A model generated the notes under the pieces. The model saw only the letters and a list, made by a program, of their open reading frames with translations. It did no database searches and was not told where the DNA came from. This document shows, piece after piece, positions 1-8,483 of a stretch of DNA of 64,000 nucleotides. Made by a program: the position numbers and the translations under genes. Every line of letters starts with the position of its first letter. Position 1 is the first letter of the stretch. The DNA comes from Neptunomonas marina (lineage in GTDB: Bacteria; Pseudomonadota; Gammaproteobacteria; Pseudomonadales; Balneatricaceae), in assembly GCF_004005935.1 (NCBI RefSeq), contig NZ_SACQ01000005.1, forward strand, positions 124,001 through 188,000, written 5' to 3'.

Positions 1-786
1 ATCGATGAAGTATTGCAAGCCAAAGCTGAAGAGCTCACGTCGTCATTACAAAATGGTGACATGGCTTCTGCTTTCAACATCATCAATGACCTGCAGCAAG
101 TTAAGCATCAAGCGTTCTACAACGAGGTCGGGCATTTAACACGCGGCTTGCATGAGGCGATTAAATCGTTTTCTGATGGCGTTAACTTTGATGACTTAGG
201 TGGCGGGCAAGCGATCGAGTCTATTCAGGGAATGGCCGATGCGTCCGAGCGACTGTCTTATGTGATTGAACTGACAGAAAAAACTTCTCACGAAACGATG
301 GATAGAGTCGATAAGTCTTTAGCGCTTGTCGACAAAATGGATGACCAAGCTGCGCGCTTTCAAGAGCTACTTTCTTTGGTTGGACAGCTTGAAGCCGAGT
401 TCGAGGGGTTGCGTGGCGTTTATGATCGCACTTGTCAGTTGAAAGAGGAATCTGAGCAAACGGTAGCGGAGATGCGAGTTCAACTGACTGACATCCTAGT
501 GGCGCAAAGCTATCAGGACATCACCGGTCAGTTAATCCGTCGGGTGATTACGTTGGTCACGCAGGTGGAGTCGAGCTTGGTTCAGCTGATGGATATGGCT
601 GCCAAAATTGATCTGATTCGCGGCATCGAAGATGACACCCAAGAGTCGGAAGCTGCTGCCCAAGATAAAGCGCAGCAAGACCCCATTGCGGCAGAAGGCC
701 CGCAAATCGCATCGAAGAGAAACAAAGGCGACGTGGTTGAGAGTCAGGACGACGTGGATGAGCTACTTTCGAGCTTAGGCTTTTAA
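1..786 (+). CDS. cheZ: Chemotaxis protein CheZ, CheY-P phosphatase (5' partial)
   Basis: CheZ dephosphorylates the response regulator CheY-P and so ends the signal to the flagellar motor. The frame is open from base 1, so the true start lies upstream; the TTG at base 13 is only an internal leucine codon. The visible 261 residues are mostly helical. They carry the QDITGQ segment that holds the catalytic glutamine in this family. The C-terminus DELLSSLGF matches the CheY-binding tail of E. coli CheZ. A polar, charged linker of about 50 residues joins the helical bundle to that tail. cheA follows after 12 bases, so the two are almost certainly one operon. The identification is firm; only the missing N-terminus is unknown. 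Confidence 0.95.
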   Translation: MDEVLQAKAEELTSSLQNGDMASAFNIINDLQQVKHQAFYNEVGHLTRGLHEAIKSFSDGVNFDDLGGGQAIESIQGMADASERLSYVIELTEKTSHETMDRVDKSLALVDKMDDQAARFQELLSLVGQLEAEFEGLRGVYDRTCQLKEESEQTVAEMRVQLTDILVAQSYQDITGQLIRRVITLVTQVESSLVQLMDMAAKIDLIRGIEDDTQESEAAAQDKAQQDPIAAEGPQIASKRNKGDVVESQDDVDELLSSLGF

Positions 787-798
787 TAGGAGTTTCCT

Positions 799-2871
799 AT
801 GAGTTTGGACGTTGATAACGAGATTCTTGAAGACTTTCTTGTTGAGGCAGGAGAGATTCTAGAGCAATTATCTGAGCAATTGGTTGATCTGGAGAAAAGT
901 CCTCAGGATTCTGATCTTCTCAACGCAATCTTTAGAGGGTTCCATACCGTTAAAGGCGGTGCGGGATTCTTGCAACTAGAAGCCATGGTGGATTGTTGCC
1001 ATAACGCAGAGAACTTGTTTGATCTGTTGCGTAATGGTGAGCTTCATGTGACGTCTGAACTTATGGATGTCGTGCTGCAGTCACTCGATGCTTTGAATGT
1101 CATGTTCGATTGTGTACGCGCGGGTGAAGAGCCTGAGCCTGCTGATCCTCAGTTGCTTCAGCAGCTTGCTGCGTATGCTCGTGGTGAGGTCGCTCCCGCG
1201 GCGGCGTCAGCTCCAGTTTCTGCGCCGGAACCTACACCTGTTGCGCCACCGGTGGAAGAGGTACCAGCACCTGTGGTTGAAGAGGCCGCTGGCAGCGCTT
1301 CTGCTAATGATGAGTTCGACATGTTACTTGGCTCAGAGCCTGAAGCGTCTAGCGCGGCTGATGACGACCTGATTACCGAAGATGAGTTCGAAGCGCTGTT
1401 AGATGACTTGCATGGGAAAAATGGCGCGCCGGGCAAAGAGGCTGGCGAGCCAGCGGCTGAACCTGCTGGCGTCGCTGACGGTGGTGAGTTGATAACCGAA
1501 GACGAGTTCGAGCAGCTACTGGATGATCTCCAGTCGCAAGGGAAAGGGGCGTTTGCTGCGTCGCCCGAACCGGCTGCGGCACCTGTCGTTGAGGAACCTC
1601 CTAAAGAGGTTGAGCCTGCTGCTCCTACAGCACCTGCTGCTCCTACAGCACCTGCCGCTGCGGCGAGTACTGGCGCTGCAAAGCCTGCCGCAAACAAAGC
1701 TGCGACTCCTGAGAGTAATGTCCGTGTTGATACGCGTTTGCTCGATAAGATCATGAATATGGTCGGAGAGCTGGTACTTGTTCGGAACCGCTTAGTGCGG
1801 TTGGGTGCGATGCGCGAAGATGAGGAGATGACCAAAGCGCTTGGCACGCTGGATATGGTCACTGCTGACTTGCAAATGTCAGTTATGAAAACGCGAATGC
1901 AGCCGGTTAAAAAGGTATTTGGTCGCTTCCCTCGTTTGATTCGTGATCTTTCCCGTAGTTTGAAGAAAGAGATTCGTCTGGAGTTGCGTGGTGAAGAGAC
2001 AGATCTTGATAAAAACTTAGTTGAAGCTTTGGCTGACCCCTTGATTCACTTGGTGCGTAACTCGGTGGATCACGGTATCGAGTCGCCGGAAATTCGTGAA
2101 GGTCTAGGTAAGCCTAGAGAAGGGCACGTGCTGCTCTCTGCTGAGCAAGAAGGCGATCATATCCTGCTGGTTATTCAGGATGATGGCGCCGGTATGGACC
2201 CTGAAAAGCTGCGTAGCTTGGCTGTTAAGCGAGGTATGCTTGATCAGGAGGCTGCTAACCGCTTATCTGAGCAAGAGTGTTTCAACCTGATTTTCCAAGC
2301 TGGTTTCTCGACAAAGACAGAAGTGTCTGACGTGTCTGGGCGTGGCGTTGGGATGGATGTTGTTAAAACCAAGATCACTCAACTTAATGGCACGCTAAGC
2401 ATCGACTCTGTGATGGGGCAGGGCACCCGAATTGCTATACAAGTGCCGCTAACGCTGGCAATCATGCCAACGTTGATGGTCATCTTGGAAGGTCAGGCCT
2501 TCGCGTTGCCGCTGGTTAACGTAAACGAGATTTTCAATCTTGATCTGACGCAAACCAACGTGGTTGATGGTCAACAAGTCATTATTGTCCGCGACCAAGC
2601 ATTACCGCTGTTCCATATGAAGCGCTGGCTTGTTGAAGGGCAAGAGTACGCGGATCTTCCGGAGCAGGGGCATGTGGTTATCGTGACTGTCGGTACACTG
2701 CGTGTTGGCTTTGTTGTGGATCAGTTGGTTGGACAAGAGGAAGTCGTGATTAAGCCGCTAGGTACAATCTTACACGGCACCCCGGGTCTATCGGGCGCTA
2801 CAATCACAGGTGATGGGCGTATCGCGCTCATAATCGATATTCCAAACTTACTGAAGCATTACGCTTCTTAA
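799..2871 (+). CDS. cheA: Chemotaxis histidine kinase CheA
   Basis: CheA autophosphorylates in response to chemoreceptors and passes phosphate to CheY and CheB. The ATG follows AGGAG at good spacing. The 690-residue protein begins with an HPt domain containing His49 in FHTVKGGAGF. A linker of about 200 residues rich in Ala, Pro and Glu replaces the usual compact P2 domain. It is followed by the dimerisation helices, an HATPase domain with N box (LVRNSVDHGIE), G1 (DDGAGMD) and G2 (GRGVGMD), and a C-terminal CheW-like domain. The linker carries two near-identical acidic motifs, ITEDEFEALLDDL and ITEDEFEQLLDDL, about 40 residues apart, plus a weaker NDEFDMLL. In Vibrio, CheA has a comparable localisation domain (LID) between P1 and P3 that contacts ParP; these motifs could be its counterpart, which is inference. 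Confidence 0.96.
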   Translation: MSLDVDNEILEDFLVEAGEILEQLSEQLVDLEKSPQDSDLLNAIFRGFHTVKGGAGFLQLEAMVDCCHNAENLFDLLRNGELHVTSELMDVVLQSLDALNVMFDCVRAGEEPEPADPQLLQQLAAYARGEVAPAAASAPVSAPEPTPVAPPVEEVPAPVVEEAAGSASANDEFDMLLGSEPEASSAADDDLITEDEFEALLDDLHGKNGAPGKEAGEPAAEPAGVADGGELITEDEFEQLLDDLQSQGKGAFAASPEPAAAPVVEEPPKEVEPAAPTAPAAPTAPAAAASTGAAKPAANKAATPESNVRVDTRLLDKIMNMVGELVLVRNRLVRLGAMREDEEMTKALGTLDMVTADLQMSVMKTRMQPVKKVFGRFPRLIRDLSRSLKKEIRLELRGEETDLDKNLVEALADPLIHLVRNSVDHGIESPEIREGLGKPREGHVLLSAEQEGDHILLVIQDDGAGMDPEKLRSLAVKRGMLDQEAANRLSEQECFNLIFQAGFSTKTEVSDVSGRGVGMDVVKTKITQLNGTLSIDSVMGQGTRIAIQVPLTLAIMPTLMVILEGQAFALPLVNVNEIFNLDLTQTNVVDGQQVIIVRDQALPLFHMKRWLVEGQEYADLPEQGHVVIVTVGTLRVGFVVDQLVGQEEVVIKPLGTILHGTPGLSGATITGDGRIALIIDIPNLLKHYAS
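1371..1536 (+). repeat. Duplicated acidic motif in the CheA linker
   Basis: Two copies of an acidic amphipathic motif with core ITEDEFE-x-LLDDL begin near residues 191 and 231 of CheA. Their codons differ at several third positions, so this is an old duplication under protein-level selection. A shorter relative (NDEFDMLL) lies near residue 170. Confidence 0.8.
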
Positions 2872-2894
2872 GTTGATCAACTAAGCGAGTATTC

Positions 2895-4055
2895 ATGCCC
2901 ATCAAAGTACTTATCGTGGATGATTCAGGCTTTTTTAGGCAACGAATTAGCGATATTTTGTCGGCAGACTCACGATTAGATGTGGTTGGAATGGCGAGCA
3001 ACGGCCGTCAAGCGGTTGATATGGCTCGCCAGCTCAAGCCAGACATCATTACTATGGATGTCGAGATGCCGCAGCTTAATGGTATCGAGGCGGTCAAAAT
3101 CATCATGCGAGAAAGCCCCACTAATGTATTGATGCTTTCATCGTTGACGCATGAAGGGGCGCAAGTCACCTTGCAAGCTCTGGATGCGGGTGCTGCAGAC
3201 TACCTAACGAAAGATATCAGGGCGTGGATTGATCAGTCTAACTCGATGCGTAATGAGCTTGTTGAGCGGGTAGTGGCGTTAGGCGGCAGTAAGCGTTTTA
3301 TCCGCAGTTCTGTATTCAGCCAGTCGCGTGGAGCTTCGGCGCAATCCTCTTCTATTCACACCTTTAAGCCCGAAGCCGCTACTAAAGCGCCAGCACGTAC
3401 AACGGCGCCGGCGTCTAGCAGATCAGCACCCGCTCCAGCACCGCGTCGCAGTTCGCCGGCGGCCGGTGGGGCGAAGTTTCCTGATAGTTGCCGGATTGTG
3501 CTAATCGGTTCTTCAACGGGTGGTCCTGCTGCGCTGCAGAAGATTTTAATGGAGCTTCCTGCGAATTTTCCGTTACCGATTTTGTTGATTCAGCATATGC
3601 CGAAGACGTTTACGTCGGTGTTTGCTGCGCGTTTGAATCAGCAGTGCAAGATCGAAGTGAAAGAAGCGGAAGATGGTGATCAGCTGAAGCCCGGTAGAGC
3701 GTTGTTGGCACCTGGTGGGCAGCAACTGATTTTGGACCCTCGTCTCCATGATCGAGTGAAAGTGCTGCCTGGCGATGAGCGTTTAACATATCGGCCGAGT
3801 GTTGATATTACGTATGCGTCTGCGGCGCGAGCTTTCGGTAACCGTGTGTTAGCCATAACACTCACTGGTATGGGAGCTGATGGCGCAGATGGAGCCCGCT
3901 TGCTGAAGCAGTCTGGTAGCACTGTTTGGGCGCAAAATGAAGAAAGCTGCACTATCTACGGTATGCCTCAAGCCGTCGTTAAGGCTGGTTTGGCTGATAG
4001 TATATTGCACCTAGATGATATCGGACGTCATCTATCAGCGCGCGGCAAACGATAG
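2895..4055 (+). CDS. cheB: Chemotaxis response regulator protein-glutamate methylesterase CheB
   Basis: CheB removes methyl groups from chemoreceptor glutamates (and deamidates glutamines) and so drives adaptation. The 386-residue protein has an N-terminal receiver domain with the acidic pair DD at residues 9-10, phospho-acceptor Asp55 in TMDVEMP, and a conserved Lys in LTKDI. An Ala/Pro/Ser-rich linker of about 60 residues follows. The C-terminal methylesterase domain shows the catalytic Ser in GSSTGGP, His in LIQHMP and Asp in TGMGADGADG. The gene lies 23 bases after cheA on the same strand, as in polar-flagellate che operons. Family length and all catalytic residues are intact. Confidence 0.96.
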   Translation: MPIKVLIVDDSGFFRQRISDILSADSRLDVVGMASNGRQAVDMARQLKPDIITMDVEMPQLNGIEAVKIIMRESPTNVLMLSSLTHEGAQVTLQALDAGAADYLTKDIRAWIDQSNSMRNELVERVVALGGSKRFIRSSVFSQSRGASAQSSSIHTFKPEAATKAPARTTAPASSRSAPAPAPRRSSPAAGGAKFPDSCRIVLIGSSTGGPAALQKILMELPANFPLPILLIQHMPKTFTSVFAARLNQQCKIEVKEAEDGDQLKPGRALLAPGGQQLILDPRLHDRVKVLPGDERLTYRPSVDITYASAARAFGNRVLAITLTGMGADGADGARLLKQSGSTVWAQNEESCTIYGMPQAVVKAGLADSILHLDDIGRHLSARGKR

Positions 4056-4138
4056 CTGCTGCGCGCTCCAATCTTGCTACAGTTAACTATACTTTTAATC
4101 ATCTTTTAGAATGTGTTTCAGATTCGGGTAGCTGTTAT

Positions 4139-4912
4139 ATGCAGGTATGGTCTATTGCAAATCAAAAAGGCGGTGTTGGAAAAACCACAACCGTTGTGAC
4201 ATTAGCTGGGCTCTTAGCTGAGGTGGGTTACAACGTGCTTTTGGTGGATCTAGATCCGCACGGTTCATTAACGAGCTACTTTCATTATGAACCTGATGAT
4301 CTTGAACATAGTGTCTACGACCTTTTTGTTGCGACAAAAGATGTGACCGAAAGTCAGGTTAACGCGCTCATTCGCCCAACCAATGTCGAAAAGATTCAGA
4401 TACTCCCCGCCTCTACCGCGCTTGCAACACTTGAGCGGCGCGCGGTGGAGCACGAGGGGATGGGCTTACAGGTAGCGAAAGCGCTGCGCCATTTAACGGA
4501 TAGGTATGACTACGTATTGATCGACAGTCCACCTGTTTTGGGTGTACTGATGGTGAATGCGCTCGCAGCGTGCCATCACTTACTTGTGCCGGCACAAACT
4601 GAGTTTTTAGCGCTCAAAGGCCTTGAGCGAATGATACGCACCATCAGCATGATCAATCGGGCGCGAAAGAAGAAGTTAACCTATACGATTATCCCGACAT
4701 TTTATGATCGGCGCACGCAGGCGTCAGTGCGTTGCTTACGAGAGCTACATAAGTGCTACCCTGACGAATTAGCGAGCGCAGTTATTCCGGTTGATACCAA
4801 ATTCAGAAATGCCAGCATGAAGGGCGTTGTGCCTTCTGAACTAGATTCCGGCAGCCGCGGCGTTCACGCTTATGCGCGGCTGTTACGTTCTTTGATAGAG
4901 CAACGAGGTTAA
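4139..4912 (+). CDS. parC: ParA-family ATPase of the chemotaxis locus (ParC type)
   Basis: This is a MinD/ParA-type ATPase of 257 residues. It has the deviant Walker A motif KGGVGKTTT at residues 10-18, the LLVDLDPHGS switch segment and the YDYVLIDSPP Walker B region. In Vibrio and Pseudomonas the ParA homologue encoded between cheB and parP (named ParC in Vibrio) places chemosensory arrays at the cell pole and passes them to daughter cells. Position and sequence fit that role, so chromosome partitioning Soj/ParA is unlikely. It starts 83 bases after cheB, and parP begins four bases after its stop, so parC and parP are translationally close partners. No clear Shine-Dalgarno sequence precedes the ATG. 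Confidence 0.88.
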   Translation: MQVWSIANQKGGVGKTTTVVTLAGLLAEVGYNVLLVDLDPHGSLTSYFHYEPDDLEHSVYDLFVATKDVTESQVNALIRPTNVEKIQILPASTALATLERRAVEHEGMGLQVAKALRHLTDRYDYVLIDSPPVLGVLMVNALAACHHLLVPAQTEFLALKGLERMIRTISMINRARKKKLTYTIIPTFYDRRTQASVRCLRELHKCYPDELASAVIPVDTKFRNASMKGVVPSELDSGSRGVHAYARLLRSLIEQRG

Positions 4913-4916
4913 GTAG

Positions 4917-5720
<804 letters not shown>

Positions 5721-5743
5721 AATATTGCGGTGAAGGTGTAAGC

Positions 5744-6160
5744 GTGTCTGATACGGGTTTGTGGTTAATAGTACTCCTGCTATTCGTTGTGTTCATATTT
5801 GCGGGTTTAACCGTATTTATGTTGATTCGCCAACGTCGCCACGAACGCCAGTATCAGGCTTTGATTACTGTGTTGCGTAATGAGATTCGCTCAATTACTG
5901 GTAGCTCTATAGGGATGGGAAAACGGTTGGTTGATATTGAACAAAGGCTCAATATTACCGTCGAGAAACAACTTGAGCTTGAGAATCGTGATCCGGGCGA
6001 GTTGGCTTACAATCAGGCGGCGAAGCTTATGGAGATGGGGGCAGGGGTAGATGACCTGGTGAAAAACTGTGGCATCGGACGTCCTGAGGCAGAGCTGATG
6101 GCGCTGCTGCACAAAGAGATGCACCCCGCCGGTAGCCGAGGTTTAGAGGGTAAATCCTAG
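5744..6160 (+). CDS. DUF2802 family membrane protein
   Basis: A 138-residue protein of unknown function from the DUF2802 family, which commonly closes che operons in polar-flagellate gammaproteobacteria. It starts at GTG with AAGGTG seven bases upstream. One N-terminal transmembrane helix (about residues 5-27, LWLIVLLLFVVFIFAGLTVFML) is followed by a basic stretch and a helical cytoplasmic part. The C-terminal segment VDDLVKNCGIGRPEAELM looks like a small helix-turn-helix. The stop codon abuts the stop of the convergent flhB-like gene with no spacer. A link to array or flagellar organisation is suggested only by its neighbours. Confidence 0.85.
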   Translation: MSDTGLWLIVLLLFVVFIFAGLTVFMLIRQRRHERQYQALITVLRNEIRSITGSSIGMGKRLVDIEQRLNITVEKQLELENRDPGELAYNQAAKLMEMGAGVDDLVKNCGIGRPEAELMALLHKEMHPAGSRGLEGKS

Positions 6161-6430
6161 TTAACGTGGGTCATCTTTCAGGCTGTATGCAAATGCAATA
6201 ACCTCCGCAACAGCCCGATATAGCGTTTCTGGGATCTCATCGCCAAGTTCTAGCCGGATAAGTATCTCGAGTAGCTCAGGGCTTTCATGTATATGGACAT
6301 CATTTTCCTTAGCCAGCTTGATGATTTGCTGAGCGATGTCCCCACTGCCCTTCGCAACTACTTTAGGTACACCCCCTTGTTCAGGCTTATAGTTAAGCGC
6401 AACCGCTTGCGACGTCTTGTTTTTGCTCAT
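6161..6430 (-). CDS. FlhB C-terminal-domain-like protein (FlhB2/YlqH family)
   Basis: This 89-residue protein matches the cytoplasmic C-terminal domain of the flagellar export switch FlhB, without the membrane part. It opens with AVALNYKP and GGVPKVVAKG, and has the family core DIAQQIIKLAKENDVHIHESPELLEIL. The autocleavage motif NPTH of full FlhB is absent, as expected for the family. Such proteins can interact with the export apparatus in the switch from hook to filament secretion. It overlaps the end of fliK by four bases, so the two are translationally coupled. That makes functional sense, because FliK signals to FlhB. Confidence 0.85.
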   Translation of the reverse strand: MSKNKTSQAVALNYKPEQGGVPKVVAKGSGDIAQQIIKLAKENDVHIHESPELLEILIRLELGDEIPETLYRAVAEVIAFAYSLKDDPR

Positions 6431-8340
6431 GTTTTGATATCAACCAGTTTTCGTTGCACCGCGTCAGCTGCGCTGCTGATTTTCCCTTCTCGTGCGCTTA
6501 AATGCTGCACTGAAAAGCCCAAGTCACTCAACTGATGATTAAATTCAGAGAGTTGATTTCTTACTAACTGGACTGTTTTCGTTTGCTCGCAAATAAACCC
6601 TGCTGAAAGCTCTCCTTCCGTCTCATTCAGGGATATCTCGGCCGTCACTTGGCCGTGTTCCTGTAAGTTGAAGTTTAGTTTGACTCCCCAGAAGGTTTGT
6701 AACTCGCCACTGCTACTGGTCTGTTTGCGGCTGCGGATTGTCATGTCGACATGTTCCAGTTGAGCATTCTGGTAGATAGGTAGGTCGAACTGGAAGATGC
6801 GCTCTGTTGTATCGCTTCGTTGTGTCTGGTGTTGTAGATGGTGGAGTTGGTGGGTTGTGACGCGGGCCATGACCTTGTCGATAGCTGTGTTGATTCTCTC
6901 GCGTTGTTGGGCTGGAAGTTGCTCCGCTCCCTGTTTTAGCTGAAGTAGGATCTGCTTTAAATCGTTTTGCGGTGGCGCTTGGGTTGCTAGCTGGCGTTCT
7001 GTGAAAAGCCCACCTGATTGGACATTTTGTTTAATCGTTTGCGGGGCTTCGTTGCTGCCGGGTCGAACGCCAAAGAGCTGTAACAACGAGTTAACCACCT
7101 TATCGACAGGGGTGTTTTGGGCTGACCTGCTTAGCTGCTGTAGCCCATCTGCTAATGGTATCTGTAGAGGTAAACTTTCACGCAATATTTGCTCTGCCGT
7201 GGCGTTTTGGGCAGGTGTCATTGGTGGAGCGGGTTGTAAAGGTTGTGTCTGCGGGGGCTTTGTTTGCCACTGAATCGAGTAGTTGTTGGTGCTATCGCGC
7301 GCAATCACAACCTGATTTAGTTGGGGGAGATTTGCTGTGGTAGTGAGTGAAATCGCAATCCCTTTGATATCGACGGTTAGTGCGGTTGCTGCCGGTCGAG
7401 GCTGATACGCTGCATTGGTCGGCAATGTTGGTGATGAATGGCGATCAAGCCCTTGTGCTGTACCGGGGTGTTGTGCTCCGCTGGTTGCCTGCGTTGCCTG
7501 CGTTGCCTGCGTTGCCTGCGTTGCCTGCGTTGCCTGCGTTGCCTGCGTTGCCTGCGTTGCCTGCGTTGCCTGCGTTGCCTGCGTTGCCTGCGTTGCCTGC
7601 GTTGCCTGCGTTGCCTGTTGTGTTGAGTTTTGTGGGGCAACTGGTGTTTGTGAGCTTGCTATTGAGCTTTGCTGGTTTGCAGGTGCGAAACTTTGCCCAG
7701 AAGCAGAAGCAGAAGCAGAAGCAGAAGCAGAAGCAGAAGCAGAAGCAGAAGCAGAAGCAGGTTGAGGTAAAGAGTTTGCACTGCTCTGTGGTGTAGTGGC
7801 GTTGCCTTGGCTTGTTTGCTGAGATGCTATTGTCTGTGTCTGTGTCTGTGTCTGTGTCTGTGTCTGTGTCTGTGTCTGTGTCTGTGTCTGTGTCTGTGTG
7901 ATAGCACTCTGAGCGATCACACTGCCCGGCGTCTGAGTATTTGGTGCGATGAGGGTTTGTAACTGGTTCAGTGTTGCAGCCGTTGGTGTCACGGGGGCCC
8001 GCAGAAGAGGTTGGTTTTCCGCTTGGGGACGTGTCTGGGGCGCTGTACTAGCCTCCCTGGCTTGGTTCGCAGCAACTTGTAACGACACATCACCGTTGGG
8101 TGATTGGCTAAGTTGTACGGTTGTACCTGACGCGATGGGAGTAGGTACCGAGATACTTAATAAGCGCGAATTTAGTTCAACTCTTATCTTGAATAGTCCA
8201 TCACTTGACGGTGTGTTTGCGGTGTCGCGCACCGTCGCGGTAACTGGCGTGCCATCTTTGGGTAAAGCGTTCCCAATCGAGTGAGTTGTGCTCGATGTTG
8301 CTGCTTTAACGCTAATGTTTAGCGGCCCAAACGATTGCAT
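6427..8340 (-). CDS. fliK: Flagellar hook-length control protein FliK
   Basis: FliK is exported during hook assembly, measures hook length and triggers the FlhB specificity switch. I place the start at the ATG ending at 8340 (637 residues). An in-frame TTG at 8415 exists but would lie at or upstream of the transcription start predicted from the sigma-28 promoter at 8418-8444. The C-terminal domain (about the last 130 residues) resembles the FliK hook-length domain, with DLPIYQNAQLEHVDMTIR and FWGVKLNFNLQEHGQVTAEI. The N-terminal half is Gln/Thr/Ala/Ser-rich and contains three microsatellite arrays: Thr-Gln (about residues 149-170), Ser-Ala (194-214) and Ala-Thr-Gln (241-285). At 637 residues it is much longer than E. 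coli FliK (about 375). The Shine-Dalgarno sequence is weak (GGGA, 12 bases away), so the exact start is less certain than the identity. Confidence 0.9.
   Translation of the reverse strand: MQSFGPLNISVKAATSSTTHSIGNALPKDGTPVTATVRDTANTPSSDGLFKIRVELNSRLLSISVPTPIASGTTVQLSQSPNGDVSLQVAANQAREASTAPQTRPQAENQPLLRAPVTPTAATLNQLQTLIAPNTQTPGSVIAQSAITQTQTQTQTQTQTQTQTQTQTQTIASQQTSQGNATTPQSSANSLPQPASASASASASASASASASASGQSFAPANQQSSIASSQTPVAPQNSTQQATQATQATQATQATQATQATQATQATQATQATQATQATQATQATSGAQHPGTAQGLDRHSSPTLPTNAAYQPRPAATALTVDIKGIAISLTTTANLPQLNQVVIARDSTNNYSIQWQTKPPQTQPLQPAPPMTPAQNATAEQILRESLPLQIPLADGLQQLSRSAQNTPVDKVVNSLLQLFGVRPGSNEAPQTIKQNVQSGGLFTERQLATQAPPQNDLKQILLQLKQGAEQLPAQQRERINTAIDKVMARVTTHQLHHLQHQTQRSDTTERIFQFDLPIYQNAQLEHVDMTIRSRKQTSSSGELQTFWGVKLNFNLQEHGQVTAEISLNETEGELSAGFICEQTKTVQLVRNQLSEFNHQLSDLGFSVQHLSAREGKISSAADAVQRKLVDIKT
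7484..7618 (-). repeat. 9-bp microsatellite in fliK (Ala-Thr-Gln repeats)
   Basis: Fourteen perfect copies of GTTGCCTGC (plus-strand reading) plus a fifteenth differing at its last base. They encode about 15 Ala-Thr-Gln tripeptides in FliK. There are no spacers and the unit is far too short for CRISPR. Confidence 0.97.
7698..7760 (-). repeat. 6-bp microsatellite in fliK (Ser-Ala repeats)
   Basis: About 10.5 uninterrupted copies of CAGAAG (plus-strand reading) encode alternating Ser-Ala. It is the second of three in-frame arrays inside fliK. Confidence 0.97.
7831..7896 (-). repeat. 6-bp microsatellite in fliK (Thr-Gln repeats)
   Basis: Eleven perfect copies of TGTCTG (plus-strand reading) encode alternating Thr-Gln in FliK. 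Confidence 0.97.
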
Positions 8341-8417
8341 GCGATAACAGTTTCCCGTACGTGTGACTAAGAACAATGCCAATACTTGGTCAGAATTGTA
8401 TATAATGCCCACCAAAT

Positions 8418-8444
8418 TTATCGGCGGTTACAGTATTAATTGTA
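8418..8444 (-). promoter_or_regulatory. Sigma-28 (FliA) promoter for fliK
   Basis: Read on the minus strand, the region has GCCGATAA (complement of 8418-8425), identical to the FliA -10 consensus. It is preceded by exactly 15 bases and then TACA (complement of 8441-8444), one mismatch from the TAAA -35 core. Transcription would begin near 8410 and give an untranslated leader of about 70 bases to the fliK ATG at 8340. The match fits the flagellar gene downstream and would also drive the overlapping flhB-like gene. Confidence 0.8.
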
Positions 8445-8483
8445 GCGCGCTGTGGATGTTTTACGTGGAATGAGGTTGCTCCT

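Noticed and set aside
1158-1862. Long minus-strand open frame inside cheA
   Set aside because: It arises from the Ala/Pro/Glu-rich linker of cheA, is very rich in Ser/Ala/Gly, and lacks a start site or family pattern.
7484-7618. Regular repeats that might be read as a CRISPR array
   Set aside because: Units are 9 bases, contiguous, without spacers and in frame inside fliK.
8401-8406. TATAAT as a sigma-70 promoter for ccmA
   Set aside because: The hexamer is perfect but there is no acceptable -35 at 16-18 bases.
8341-8415. Upstream TTG start for fliK at 8415
   Set aside because: It lies at or before the transcription start predicted from the sigma-28 promoter, and the 25 extra residues add nothing typical of FliK.
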